From NCBI GenBank assembly GCA_035235625.1, contig CP141141.1:8112968-8176967 (forward strand): a DNA stretch of 64,000 bases, in the 5' to 3' direction. The stretch comes from Saururus chinensis. Lineage: Eukaryota > Streptophyta > Magnoliopsida > Piperales > Saururaceae. Under the pieces are notes generated by a model. The model saw only the letters and a list, made by a program, of their open reading frames with translations. It ran no database searches and was not told where the DNA came from. Each line of letters begins with the position of its first letter. Within the stretch, counting starts at the first letter, position 1. Both the position numbers and the translations under genes were made by a program. This document shows, one piece after another, positions 12,730-24,565 of this stretch.

Positions 12730-12813
12730 TAAGTCGATTTACCTTAAAACCTTTAGCGAATGCTTTCATTATACACAATATTTTTTAACATAATTTATAC
12801 TACTTTTGTATAG

Positions 12814-13250
12814 GACCGTGGACCTCTCCGATGTGTACATCACCATAAGAAGCTTGCTGAATGGGATTTGCATGATAGTCCAATAACTCCATTGATAGAG
12901 TCTAGAGGCTTGTATCCATTGACGTACATATCTTATAAGACCATTAATAGGATGTGAATCTCTTCATTGGTTGAAAGGTGGTATCCGGAAACCAATACTT
13001 TTCACATGTCATTCGGAGAGATGACTATCACCTTGGATGATGTCTAACAATTGATAGGGATCCGGTGAGAGGACAAGTTGTGGTGACCCCTGATTTTAGT
13101 AGTAATGAGTTGGTTCATTTATGCATCAACGCCCTAGGGATTGACAAAGAAGAAATTGAAGATCAATTGTGCAAATGCAAAGGGAAGGGCTTGACATTGA
13201 GACATTTAAATTTCATGTACTGAGACATTTTATACTTTGTTGAGACATTT
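12814..13250 (+). pseudogene. PMD gene, N-terminal domain exon (in G1), broken
   Basis: After an AG acceptor at 12812-12813 the readable frame encodes HHHKKLAEWDL, then GLYPLTYISYKTINRM, a stop, then SSLVERWYPETNTFHM and SFGEMTITLDDV. The order W-D-L, GLYP, VERW-PET-TFH, GEMTITLDDV is the recognisable N-terminal half of the PMD domain. Lesions: a one-base frame offset at the exon start, TGA after INRM, TAA after DDV, and a one-base loss shortly after. The reading continues toward 13250 and is cut by the LTR unit at 13278. The C-terminal half of PMD was not found in G1. PMD identity is fairly secure from motif order. Confidence 0.7.
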
Positions 13251-13272
13251 CATTGTTTGTATTTGTGAATGA

Positions 13273-13277
13273 TAATA
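13273..13277. repeat. Left target duplication of LTR unit D (TAATA)
   Basis: TAATA before the unit and TAATC after it (18154-18158) match at four of five bases. G2 keeps the uninterrupted site, reading 'gaatgataatcattg' on its coding strand, which makes TAATC the original target. Confidence 0.7.
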
Positions 13278-13845
13278 TGTCACGCCCGAGGTTTTTCTTT
13301 ATATTTAATTAAAAATCTTACAAATATTTTATTTCAAAATATAGATGTAAATTAAATAAACTGACAAAATATTAGGCGTGACCTAATACAAAAGCATATG
13401 AATAAAATCTACCATGGCCATGGGTTTTGAAAACAAAAACCTCCTAAGCATCTCTGAGTATAAGTTCTTTCACAGTCTTAAAATCATTCGTACATACATG
13501 TACAAGTCTAGTATATACTATATTTCTCTCACCTTAAACAATATATGAGATTGTAGCACCAAATTTCACATAAACTCACTGCGATTTCGCTACACTCCAG
13601 GTCGAGGATGAATTGTCCACCACGGGAAAAGTCTAGTCTTAACAGCTAACTATTGACCTGCAAAAGCCTCCGGTCGAAGGGGCTAAAAAGATGGGGTGAG
13701 TATTTTCATACTCAGTAGGAAAATACCCAGTAGGGGAAATAAATCAATGAACTTCGTAAGTTCATTCATAGATGCAACATCCATGTAATCACACATGAAG
13801 CAAGTACATGCAGCATAAATAAAATGTCTTACACACATACCATCA

Positions 13846-14140
13846 AACTGGTGAACTTACCCTTACTCTTGTACTTACCCTTATCGCATACTCTTACACT
13901 TACACTTACACGTAGCATACTCTTGCTCTTACATTCTGAATCAAAGTCCTTCTCATACCATCGTACACTTACAACACATAGATACTCGTACAACCTTACT
14001 CGTACGAACTTACTTATACAACCTTACTCGTACAATCTTACTCTTATGCATAAACGTACTCTTACGTCTTCCTTAAAGGCTCACACATACGCTTACCATG
14101 AATCATACTCGTACAACTTACTCAGAATTTGAGACATACT
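13846..14140. repeat. CTTAC/CTCTTAC-rich array in unit D
   Basis: Dense irregular repeats of 'cttac', 'actcttac' and 'actcgtac'. The complementary 'gtaag', 'gtaagagtatgag' array is at 55390-55680 in the reverse-oriented relative. The ORFs here translate the simple repeat and are not genes. Confidence 0.75.
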
Positions 14141-14369
14141 AACTCTTACTATCGAACACATACTACCGACAACTAAAGCTCATTACAATTTTCAGCGTCG
14201 GAAATGAGGGGAAAGCCACTGAGGCGTCACCTTAACCTTCGGGGACCAACTAGCCGCCATATACTTTTCCGAAGGCAAGGCACACCTATGCTCATGGGGC
14301 ACAAGATCAAATAGGTAAGAGTAGATCTATGATACTACTTACCTAAGTGCGCAAATGCCCACTCTTTGG

Positions 14370-14530
14370 GGCTATACATTGCCAACAAGGGCCATACAGT
14401 GCCAACTAAGGGCAGAAAACATATAGTGCCACTTTTGGGCAAGAATCTTACAGTGCCACTCTTGGGCAGGAATCTTACAGTGCCACTCTTGGGTAGAATA
14501 TACAATGCCATCTGTAGGCAGAAAACATAC
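14370..14530. repeat. Short tandem repeat, about 33-bp period
   Basis: About four copies of a unit with 'acagtgccac(t)cttgggc' and 'aatctta'. It corresponds to the 35-bp array at 55015-55175 in the related unit. Confidence 0.7.
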
Positions 14531-17500
14531 AGAGCCCACGGAGGGCGGAAACTTACAGCGCTCTCAACAGAGTATCAAACATCTGGGCCGAAAAACAACA
14601 CCAAGACTAAATCCTGCATGATGACACCATGGCTATACCAGGAAAGACGCTCAGTCGATTACTCATCGACTGGCACAAAACAGAACTTAATCCATCAAAA
14701 CCCTCAGTCTCAAACTCACATCAATATCAAATTAGGGTGATTTACTATTCAAGTTCATATTCGGTAACTTATGCATGTACAATTATGAAGAAAACGACTT
14801 CCATCTTACAATCTTTAGCCAAGACCTGCACCCGTTCTGAAGCTCTAAACCACAAAGGTAGCATCCTTTACTTAGCTCATCTCTCACCCTGACACTTACA
14901 GTCTTACCGATCTCTGCATAGTCTTACATGTCGAACTCAAATTCCATACTCACACTCTTACCATCAAATATTTACGACCTTACATCTTACACCATCCACC
15001 TTAAAAATCAAATTGTCTTACTCGAACTCCTCAAATGAAACCCTTTAGACTTAAGTCCCGTCATCAAACCCTTACTAATTCCTTACTCATTATTCTTTTG
15101 TTACAATTCATATTACGTACATTATGCATGTACAATTATGTCGTTATCTCTTACTAATTCACAATCCCCCAAAGCGCTCCTAATGTTAAGTCTTCAATTC
15201 CTTGCATCCCCACGTCTCCTACTCGTCACTCCAACATGCATCTGACTCAAACCGAACAAATTCTCCAATATCATCAAATCCAACAATCGTCTTTCAATCT
15301 TGTCTTTCCTCGCCTGACATACAATCACAATTTCCATGTCATAGCTTACGAAATACCCTTTTGCCAAACTTACAATCAAGCACTTCTACTCGTGCCCATC
15401 AATCACATATCACCCGTCCACAACAAAGATCACCCGCTCTAATCACATACATACGATTCATAGCAACTTACTACGTGCCCTTAGTCTTCACTAACATACG
15501 CACACAATTCACATACATACAACATGCTTTATAAGCAGCATAATCATGCAAACATTAAATTATAAACTCCAAGCATGCTACTACACAATCAAAGCATGAT
15601 ATAATGAAATTATGAGTTCAAGGTCCCCTACCTCGTAATCCATAGGAGTTTGATGGTGAGCAAACGACGGTGGCGACAATGATAGCGGAATAGGTGGCCA
15701 AAAGCATCACACTCAGAGAGTTGTTGTGTCCCAAGGATTTTCAAAGATGCTGGAATTAATCTCAATAACATTAGATTAATTTCACTCGAAGCCAAAGGTT
15801 TGGATGCACTAAGGCGGACGGACACAAGGTCGTGCCACTAGAAATGGCAGTGACCACAGAATGGGGGCTGACTGATTGGAGGTCGGCCAACGGTTTAAAA
15901 CACTTTGTTGGCAACAAAACATTAAAATGGATAGTGGACCATATTCAACAGCAACAATTCTACATTATCGAAGCCTCACAACATGGCAGAGGGCTTACTT
16001 GCGTACACATGAATAAAGGAGAGACAAAGGAGAGCTTTAACAGCCATATAGCCTAGTGGTGGAGTCGTTCCATAAACACGCATTGAGGCACTAAGGCCCA
16101 ACATAGGTGGCCGACAAAGGCGGCGTCATTTCTAAACACTTGCCCACAACCAAATAATCGTAGAGATGGTCGTGCATCAAGCACGACTTATGGTGGAGGA
16201 TCTGTGCACAACATCGGTCGAGCCTTCAATGGGCTAAGTCTAATGGCTTACAATAATACTTCCCTTTCGAAGAATCAAAATTCGGGAACTCTTTCCCGTG
16301 GGTTTGGGTCATGTGTAATAAAAAGTGGGTGGAGAGCAAGAATCGGGTTAGAATTATCAGCCCTTGATGTCACTGGGCCGGGGCAAACCCCACGTCGGTC
16401 GAACATATGGCCCAAGTCCACGCAACATCAGGCGAGACACAAGGTTGGCCTTAGGCAGGGGTGGGTCACTCGACAGCGGTCAGAGGTGTACCCCGGAGTT
16501 TAGAGGCATTTGTTGTGTGCAGAAGATATGCAGAGGAGGCAGGGAGTGCCGACCCCTTATAGTTATTGGGTAAAGCCGAGATCTGCAGCAGAACAACCGA
16601 TCAGAAAATTGAAGAGACCCAATACCCGATTTAGCTAGGGCGATAGAGCGCTGAATTGGGGTGGCAAACACACCTCGCTGAGCTACGAATGGCCCGACAT
16701 GGCTTGGGGCTAGACCTGGGAGAAGACGGAACTTGGCAGTCACCGGATTGTGGCAAATCAAATGGATGTCGACTCGATGTCGTCCAATAGCAGAAAATGA
16801 ATGTCACGATCGAAAACTATACTATGATGTAGGTCGGCCAAACAAACAAATCGAAACCGATCAAGGCAGGGGAGGGCCAGACCTCGATACCTTGTCGTCG
16901 TCGGCTCGAGATAGAGCTGGCGAGGTGAGCCAAGCTCCTCCGATCACTCAGCACAGAAAAACAACCAAAATAAATAAATAAATGTTCTGTTTGAACCAGA
17001 AAAATGCGAAAGAATGGGTGAAAAGCCAGGAAGGCAGTGGTTCAATCCAAGATGACGGCCTTGCCATCGCCGGTCTAGGTGAAGGCCAACAGCCGGAGTT
17101 CAACGGCACAGCTATGGTTCACAACGCAGAGAAACGGGAAAAAAGAGGGATTTTTTATCCCATTCGGAATAGGGCTGAGGGGGCTGAGGGAGACGGCGGC
17201 CAAGGTGGCGGACGGGGTGGCAAACTTGTTGGTGCTGGGCTGGGGGAAGTCCCAAGGTCGGGCCACGGTGGTCGGCGATCGGCAGCACAGCCGTAGCTTG
17301 CAACGAACATAAAAACGAAAAGTAAAAAGGGCATAACGGATTTTACCTCATGCCAGCGACGGAGGGGCGGGGAGACTTGGACGGAGGTGGCTGGAGTTCA
17401 CACTGGCTAGGGCTGAGCTATGGCGGCCATGCAGGTGGAGGCGGCGGCGGCAAATCCAGCAATTCCTCTTCAAAGACCGAAATGGGGCGGAAGCAAAAGA

Positions 17501-17850
17501 GTGGCGGCGGACGGCGGGCAGGCCGGGACGGCAGTGGCCAGAGGTTGCTTTGGTTGGGGTGAAAAGTGTGGCGGCAGCCTAGCGGCCATGCAGCCAATGG
17601 CGGCGGCGATTTGGGGCAAACACCAGTGAATGCGCTTATCCGGACAAAAATCAGAAAAAGAAGAAGAGGCCATGGTGGCCAGCAGTGCCAGGCCAGGGAG
17701 GCGGTGACGGCGGTGTCGCCATGCCTTGGCCAGCCGGGCGGAAGCCGTGGCCGGCGCCGGTAACCCTTCCGGCCTCACACAGTTAAGCCCAAATCACTGT
17801 TCACAAAATAGGGTCGAGCGTGCTGAGGCGCACTCGATCCGTTTTATACA

Positions 17851-17881
17851 TATTTTATTTTATTTTATTTTATTTTATTTT
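17851..17881. repeat. (TTTTA)n microsatellite
   Basis: Six consecutive 'tttta' units within unit D. Confidence 0.9.
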
Positions 17882-18153
17882 CTCTTTTCTTTTTCTTCGC
17901 TTTTCTGTTCTCATGCGTCCCGTCCGATTTTTTACCCAAAAAATTATGGGATGCGTCGAGGCCCATGACCTGTGACTAAGCACAACTCCCAACACTTACG
18001 GACACAAAGATTACAAATACGGATATGTCGAAGAGTCAAATTTCTTCATCGAAAATACGAGCAGAAAACTGCAGAACATTGTAGAATATTGCATAAAGTT
18101 GCAAAAAATAGCAAAAAAATCTAAAAAAATTACAGAAAATCGGGGATGTTACA

Positions 18154-20145
18154 TAATCGTTGTGACTTTGGATAATTGTTGTGCTGTTAGAAGGGTTTGG
18201 ATAATTTCTGCTACCATGAAATTGTCAAAAAGTATATACCATGTGCAAATAGTGGACAAGAAAATTATGTTGAATAGGTTGAGTTTGTGATCAAGTTCTT
18301 TGAACAGAATTGTGACCAGGTTCTTTGAGTTTGTGACCATGTTCTTTTAAATTTTCTGCTACCATGAACTTTATTGTCAAAAAGTAGATACCATGTTGGA
18401 GTCTTGGACAGGTAAATTATGTTGAACATGAAGAGTTTGTGATTAGGTTCTTTGAACAGGATTGTGACCAGGTTCTTTGTGAAAATTAGGTCTCATTGTC
18501 AATTGTCTCGTTTCACAGAATTCCTTCCCTGATTTTAAAGTTTACGGGCATGCAGAGAGGCTGATTGCACTCAATGATACAATATACACCATTTTAAAAA
18601 ATAATTAGTGCCCCTTACATGTTATGTCCTGAGCCTTGAAAGCAAGTAATACCCCCCCTCCCCCCCATTTTACAGACAGTAACATCTTAGAGTTATTGTC
18701 TTCAAGTTGGCTGGGGGTACCCCCCGCCAAAATGAGCATGAAGTGGCCGGTGGTTCTTGGCGCGCCCCCCGGCATGAAACAGACAGTAAACATCATAAAC
18801 ATCATCTAGTACATATATAGGAATCTTCTAATTGTATCCAAAATATCATAAACATCTATCTGTTTACCCTAAAACTTGAATGTATAAAACACTTTCAATA
18901 CATCCCATCTTAAGTTAGGATTCCACTGTTGGCTCTCCAAAACTATCACATAGTAAAACCGTCACAAATGATGGTGGAATGCTACCGCATGGACACATAT
19001 CAAAAACTTGATCCTTATATAACTTTTCCCAAGCATGAGCAGGTGGTTCATGATATCTTCTCCAAACAGCTACAATAAGAGGTACTAGGGAATTTTGTGT
19101 AACATGGAGACTTACAAAGAGTTGCATCATAAGATTTTCATTTCACAACATTAGAAAATACCAAAATTCTTTGCGTTGCTCTTTATTTTTCTTTTTAGAT
19201 AGAAAAATGGTCTATACCTCTTTAGAAGACTGGTTTTCTACCTCACTGTATGGTTGATTTGCCTCTATTTGTTTCAATGAACATGGAACAATCTCTTCTA
19301 TTTCCTCATTTGAAGCCGAACACCCACTATTTTTTATAATAGATGACATCAAATACATAAATGACGAAGATTCACCAGCAAGATGATCCATTCTTGATTG
19401 ACTTAATCAATAAGCTATAGTCACCTAAAATGACACAAAATAATGGCAATGAAAACCTAGGATGATCATAAATAGACAAATAATACTTGGCAGGCATTAG
19501 TTCCCGTGAACCTAAGTATATTATGTCAATTTATACTGCCCATCGATATACATTTTTTTTATTTAGAAGTGGGTTGTCCCCATGCAGATAATCACATTGT
19601 GGCGGGGTTTACCATATGCAAGTATAATAAATGAAGCTTTTACCTAGCTAATACATGGCAGGGGGTGGTCCCCGTGAAGTGAAAAATAATGTGGTAGGGG
19701 CTACCCCTGCCAAAAAAATAACAAAAGCTTTCTTGCATTCGAAAACGTTCTGGTAGAAAAAATGCAATTAACATGTCTATGGAAGTGTAAACACGCCATT
19801 GATGAACAAAGGAAGAAAATTTACAAAAAAGGTTCAACTGGTGGGTTGAACAAAGGAAGAAAACTTACAAAAATGGTTCAAACGGTGGGTCGCTAGAGCT
19901 TTTTTAACTACTATTAGAGTTTTTTAATTATCTCCAAAGCTACAGTGTATGCCAGCATATATAATACTCGCTGGTGGCTGGCGGCTATAGTGCTCGTCGG
20001 TGGCCCTTAAGGAGGAAAAGAAAGTAAAAAACTTTTTATTTTAGGTTAACTTGTGGGGAGAATCGTGGGGGAAAAAGGAAAAGGTAAATGGAGAAAAAGT
20101 AAAAAAAATTTACTTTTGTTTGGGGATATAGAGAAAAAAAGGGGT
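18154..20145 (+). repeat. Right part of G1: tandem and palindromic repeats
   Basis: Resumes G1 after the nested unit. 18280-18490 repeats 'tgaccaggttctttg' several times. 18640-18780 and 19650-19720 carry palindromes of the form GGCGGGGG-TACC-CCCGCC (imperfect), the same motif as the G2 array at 47235-47650. A minus-strand ORF at 18915-19130 includes VPLIVAVWRRYHEPP; I do not recognise it. The last 150 bases are purine-rich and match the G2 terminus in reverse. Confidence 0.55.
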
Positions 20146-20154
20146 TTAAAAAAA
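20146..20154. repeat. MULE target duplication, left (TTAAAAAAA)
   Basis: The nine bases TTAAAAAAA at 20146-20154 are identical to those at 27070-27078. Nine bases is the standard Mutator-superfamily duplication. The site falls in the terminal bases of G1. It is low in complexity, but it abuts two inverted ends that match, which makes chance unlikely. Confidence 0.85.
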
Positions 20155-20560
20155 GGGAAAATTATATAAATAATAATAATAAAATATTTACCAAAATAAA
20201 CCACTTTGGGAAATATTTCCCAAAGTGGTATTCCTTTTTGCCACGCAGGCGCCAACCAAGCAGCTGGCGCCTGCGTGGCTTTTTTTTTAATTTTAAAGTT
20301 GATTTCGTTGTTTAGAATGACGAAATTGGTTTTAAGTCAATTTCGTCGTTCTAAACGACGAAACCGTTTATAAGTTGACCCGGTTTCATCGTTCTGAACT
20401 ACAAAATCAACTTAAGTTGATTTCGTAGTTCTGAATGACGAAACTGCCACACTTATCCCATTTCGACCTTTGGTCTCGGCAACAATACTGATTTCATCGT
20501 TCTAAACGACAAAATCAGCTTAAGTTGATTTTGTCGTTTAGAACGACAAAATCATCTTCG
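20155..20560. repeat. MULE left terminal inverted repeat with subterminal palindromes
   Basis: Contains a perfect 30-bp palindrome at 20200-20229, a 40-bp hairpin at 20240-20279 with 14-bp arms, then an array of short palindromes built on TTTCGTCGTT-(n)-AACGACGAAA at about 20305, 20340, 20390, 20425, 20490 and 20530. The mirror-image array occupies 26700-26940. Repeated subterminal motifs in MULE ends are known as likely transposase binding sites; that role is inferred here. Confidence 0.8.
20240..20279. repeat. 14-bp-arm hairpin of the MULE end
   Basis: Arms GCCACGCAGGCGCC (20240-20253) and GGCGCCTGCGTGGC (20266-20279) are perfect complements around the 12-base loop AACCAAGCAGCT. Diverged copies occur at about 26968, 42090, 42705, 42880, 45640 and 46505. 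Confidence 0.9.
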
Positions 20561-20992
20561 TTATCCACTCAAACCCGCTCCGCCTCTAGTCGTGTTTCCA
20601 GTCGTCCAATCGTTTCTTCCTGCGATCCAGCGTTCCGCTCTGTTGCCTCTATCGACGTTTGGCCCGCCACCTCTGCCGACGTCCGGCCCGCTGCCAATCC
20701 CACCACTGATCCTGCCTCCTCCTCCCCATAGCATTTTTCGTCTGCCGCCATTTTAATTGTGCCCATTTCGCACTCAATCCATGGTACCCTAATTCTTCAT
20801 TTTGTTAAATAGTTAGTTTAAAAATGTGTTGATCTAAAGTCTATGGTTAAATTAAATATTTGCTGCGTGTCTAGGTTTTGCATTTTGCCTCTTACGAAAG
20901 TGTGTTTTGCCTCTTGCGAAAGTACTACTCTAGGTTGTTTCGGTGTTGGTAAGTAGCTTATGAACTCTCTATTAATTCAGTATTTTGGTGTA

Positions 20993-21793
20993 ATGTGCGA
21001 TTTGGATGATTTAGTTAAAAAGTTTGATGCTAAAATGGACTTGATTGGTCAAGAGAGTCCTAGGGCAAAACATCTCCTCTTAGGAGGAGAATTGCATCTT
21101 GCATAGTGGTCCCTTGCTCACAGTGGTTTTATGACATTTGGCATGACGACTACAAATATGGCTGAAAGTTTAAATAGTGTCTTGAAGGGGGTACGAGGTT
21201 TACCCATGCAGGCTTTAGTGTCAGCTATCTTTTATCGGCTCATAAATTTTTTTGTTAAATGATCTTCTGCCGCCTCTGCCATGGCCACCCCGTATACTCC
21301 CAAAGTGGAAGCTATATTGAGAGAGCAAACAAGAAAAATTAGGGAGTATATAGTTAATAGGATCAACAGGAGTCAGTACAAAGTGACATCAATTCGTGCC
21401 CGAAAGGTTATGGTAAATGCTGCGATGCATACTTGTACATGCTACATCCCTCAGGTTTATGGTTATCCTTGCTCGCACCTTATCGCCGTGTGGGCAAAGC
21501 GGCGGGAGCCAATCCATGCATCACTATTTTACACATCTTCTACTTATAAAAATGTGTACTCCACAAAATTTTATTCTCCTCGTGGTCGAGAGTATTGGGA
21601 GAGGGATATACCTTTTGTGTTATACCTTCCGATAGCAACAAGGCAACCCGGTCGCTCACGGTCTGTTCGCATTAGGAATACAATGGACCGTAGAACAATG
21701 GAGAGAGATGGTAGAGGAGGATATAAATGCGGGAGGTGTAAACAAAGTGGGCATAATAGTAAATCATGTAGAAACCCTCCTGTTGATTGGTAA
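20993..21793 (+). pseudogene. MuDR-type transposase, C-terminal part, broken
   Basis: One frame from 20993 to the stop at 21793 with two nonsense codons (TAG at 21104, TGA at 21260). The segment WSLAH...TTNMAESLNSVLKGVRGLP is the conserved end of the MULE transposase catalytic region. Beyond it lies a SWIM zinc finger (CTC, eight residues, then CSH) and near the C-terminus a zinc knuckle CGRCKQSGHNSKSC (Cx2Cx4Hx4C). Full-length MULE transposases are usually 600-900 residues; only about 265 codons remain, so most of the DDE domain is missing. The longest open piece is 21281-21793 (170 codons). It lies inside the terminal inverted repeats of the MULE, on the same strand as the PMD gene. Confidence 0.9.
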
Positions 21794-21807
21794 ACATATA
21801 ATCAACC

Positions 21808-24565
21808 TATAATATCCTGAATTTTCCTAACTTTTGAAAATTTAATACGTGGAAAATAAGGTGTTTAACCCTTTGAACTTCTTAGGAGAATAGCCTCCTT
21901 TATAGATAGAATTTGTGGCTAATTCTATTAGAAAGTAGACAGATAGAGCTTCGAAACGCCACCAAGAACGTACAAATCAGGTTCGGATGAAGGAGATACG
22001 ACTGTTCAAAGTTGAACATATCGTATAGGGCCCATTTACCCGATTTAGATGTGTATTTGGCCCTTTTAAGTCATCTTGTGGGCCCGGTTAATTAGAGTTC
22101 CGAAATTAGTTTTTGGAGGCCTAATTAGGGTATCTAAGTGAGAAGAATTGACCAATTCTAGGGGGATTAGGAACCCTAGTCCCCATGTTTATAAAAGGCA
22201 TTCTTAGGGCACAATTTGGGGGGTCTTTTTGGCCCGATAGGAGGAAAGGGCTGTGAAGGAGGCTTTGGCAATTAAGGTTAGATTGTTTTTGAATCGAGAT
22301 TAATAAAAGTTTCGTTAAATAAATATGAATGATTGTTACATTAATTCTGTAGTTTACTATTTATTTTATAATTTATACGAGTTGCTGTCACTGTTCCCAT
22401 AATTAGGGAACAGTGAATTCTAATTTCAGCCATTGAGTAAATTTACCGGCCACCGGTCGGCCAGCCGCCCAATCGTCGGCCGGAACTATGGCAATGGAGG
22501 GGCCGCCCTGGTCTTTGCCCTGGTCACTAGCTTAAAGACTAGAAAAAAATTCGTAAAAATTACAAAGTATCCATAGAAGTATTTCAAGGGTCCTGACTAA
22601 GTTTCAAACTGGGGAAAAATCTAAATTTTTTTGAAATGACCAATTTACCCTTGTGAGTTGACGCATAGCATAATGTTTAATAATCAGAATTCGGGGCTCC
22701 GGTTCAAGGGTCTAAGAGTGGATTTAAAAATTGAGAAAAATCTCAAGGAGATTCCAGTAAGTATCCTAAATTTGGACCAAGGCATAAGCTAGGTAAAAAT
22801 CCCAGTAAGTAGATATTTAACTATTTTACCCCTAGGGTTAAGGTAAGACAATTAATTGAACCGGAGTCGGTTCAAGGGGTTTACGACCCCGTTAAATGGA
22901 AAGAAAATTACCTTAGGTTCACAATGTCAAGGTGTACCCCTGGGATTAGTTTTGAACCTGTCAAGGTTCAGGGAAGCCCTGAACAAAAGACAAAAATACC
23001 CTTGTGCAGATTGGTCGTATTTGTGTGGATGGAATTAATGGGCCAATGTGATACTGAAACCTTTTGAGAGGTTAAAGACTTACCTGAGAGCAGAGAGGAC
23101 CGTATCCAATATTGGGATAATTACTTTAATGCTCTTAGATGCACTACAACCAGTTTTCATAAAGATTTATTAAGATAACCCAAGGAGGGTTAGGGCATGA
23201 TAGCTCGAATAATTCTTATATCATTAATGAATTTTATTATTGATATTATGATTTGCCTGGACCTGTGTGGTTCTGATTGTTTATGTTGTTCATTGTTTCT
23301 ATATTTGATATTGATGTTGTGATAAAAATTTATCATCTGCTTAAGATTATTGAAAGATAAATCAATGAGGCTTAATAGCTTTGGATTGGGCGAGAACACC
23401 TAATCAAGATAAAGACTAATATACCTCTGAGGGGTCTGGGACTAGTTCATAGAGTGAACAAAGCCACCTGACGATTTGCCTTGGTTAATGAACCAATGGC
23501 AGTCTCGAGTTTTAAACCCTAGTCTAGAAGGGACTAATAGGGTTTGGGATAGTCATTCGAAAATCCTGGCTTATAGATGAGCAAGATAGGGTTCAAAATG
23601 GTTTCCTAAGTTTTTAGCTCTTTTGAGGAGCCGCTGATTTGACTGTGTAGTTGCACTTCCCCATTGGAGGGAGCTGTGTGTGAGCCGGGCTCACTTTCGA
23701 TCTATTGAGGATCTTTTAGTGTACACGCATTTGGATTAGCTGACATTCCTGCTTGGTTGGCTTTTCCCGCCACTTCTGTTCAGGTGCAGTTATGGGTCAT
23801 GCCCTTCCACTCCGATCAGGTCCTTCATGGGCTAGGAGGGGTGACAGTACTTCCTGGTGGATTCTAGGGTATTTCGTTATCATTTGTCACTAAGGTTGAC
23901 ATTTGATGAGTCTGTCTATCTTTGGGATTAGACTGGGATATTAATTATCAAACAATGGTTCGATAAATAATTAATAACATTGATTGATATTGCTTGTTTA
24001 ATTAGAACAAGTGGAACGATTAAAGGACTTACATAAAATGTAGGTTGCTTTAAAATACTTAAGCATTGCATGTGTGTTGTTGTGCTTCTTAGTATAGTGT
24101 AGTATTAGGCAGAACTACGTCTAGATCTGATCTTGTTGGAAACATTGGAGATGTTGTCTGATGAGTACGTAGGCAACTAACATCAGGTGATGTTGGCCCG
24201 ATCCGAAAAATATTAATAAAACCTTTTGTCCTTTGGAAGCTCTTCTCCTGAAGGCGGAGATGCTCTATTATGGTTGTGGTTATTGTTTGGTTTGCTTTGT
24301 TGCAAGTTTTTTAGGCGACAACGAGTGAGACCAAGATTGACGCTTATAAGATGAAGTTTCTTCGTGTTTGCAACTCTGGTATGTAAGTGTACCTTTAGTG
24401 TGAGAGTCAACTTGTTATTTATTTTCTAACGGATGACAGACTTGTACTTAAATGGATGAGCTATTCTTTATGAATTTTCAGACGTTAAATAATATCATAT
24501 GATTTGATATCCGTACTTGTGAACCCCAGTTATCATGACCTAGATATTTAATCGAATGGTTAGCC
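21808..24565 (-). mobile_element. Nested LTR fragment in the MULE, minus orientation
   Basis: Matches the long LTR family in reverse: 21808-22450 corresponds to 59810-60447, and 24100-24560 corresponds to 56940-57400. The shared 'aacgttgaacatatcgtatagggcc'-type segment and 'tggaaacattggagatgttgtctgatgagtacg' region are clear landmarks, as is the 'gtcatgacc' start region near 24535. About 110 bases of the LTR start are missing at the right junction. Confidence 0.75.

Larger units (their letters stand above)
13278..18153. mobile_element. Solo LTR-like unit D, 4.9 kb, nested in G1
   Basis: It starts TGTCACGCCCGAGG and ends CGGGGATGTTACA, in TG..CA form. It is flanked by a 5-bp duplication with one mismatch and has an empty-site counterpart in G2 near 47985. 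Internal landmarks in the order 'catactcagtaggaaaatacc' (13710), 'ggcgtcaccttaacc' (14223) and 'tgggc' repeats (14400-14520) recur in reverse at 55860, 55330 and 55000 in the unit at 53430-56388. No polyprotein or internal domain is present, so it looks like a solo LTR, unusually long. GC content rises sharply at 16200-17800, then a (TTTTA) run and an AT-rich end follow. Confidence 0.7.
10520..20145 (+). mobile_element. DNA transposon G1 (PMD-carrying), split by a nested LTR unit
   Basis: The left end begins near 10520 and its clear terminal motif, GCTATTTAAACCC followed by 'gtatcccccgttacttatac', is at 10540. The right end (about 20000-20145) is the reverse complement of 46780-47040, the other end of copy G2. 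Both G2 ends start GCTATTTAAAC and reach 'tgtatccccc' within about 35 bases, so the element has terminal inverted repeats of about 35 bp. Contents in order: a Ser/Pro-rich ORF region, a Stowaway-like MITE, two PMD exons, the nested LTR unit at 13278-18153, GC-rich palindromic repeats, and a purine-rich right end. About 4.75 kb remains without the nested unit. I found no target duplication and no transposase, so the superfamily (MULE-like is my guess) is unproven. Confidence 0.6.

Noticed and set aside
13824-14132. 102-codon Thr/Leu/Ser/Tyr-rich ORF in LTR unit D
   Set aside because: Simple CTTAC-type repeat inside an LTR; the complementary array in unit E gives similar ORFs.
16204-17778. Cluster of ORFs in the GC-rich part of unit D
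   Set aside because: Several overlapping frames on both strands without domain or codon bias; explained by GC-rich LTR sequence with few stops.
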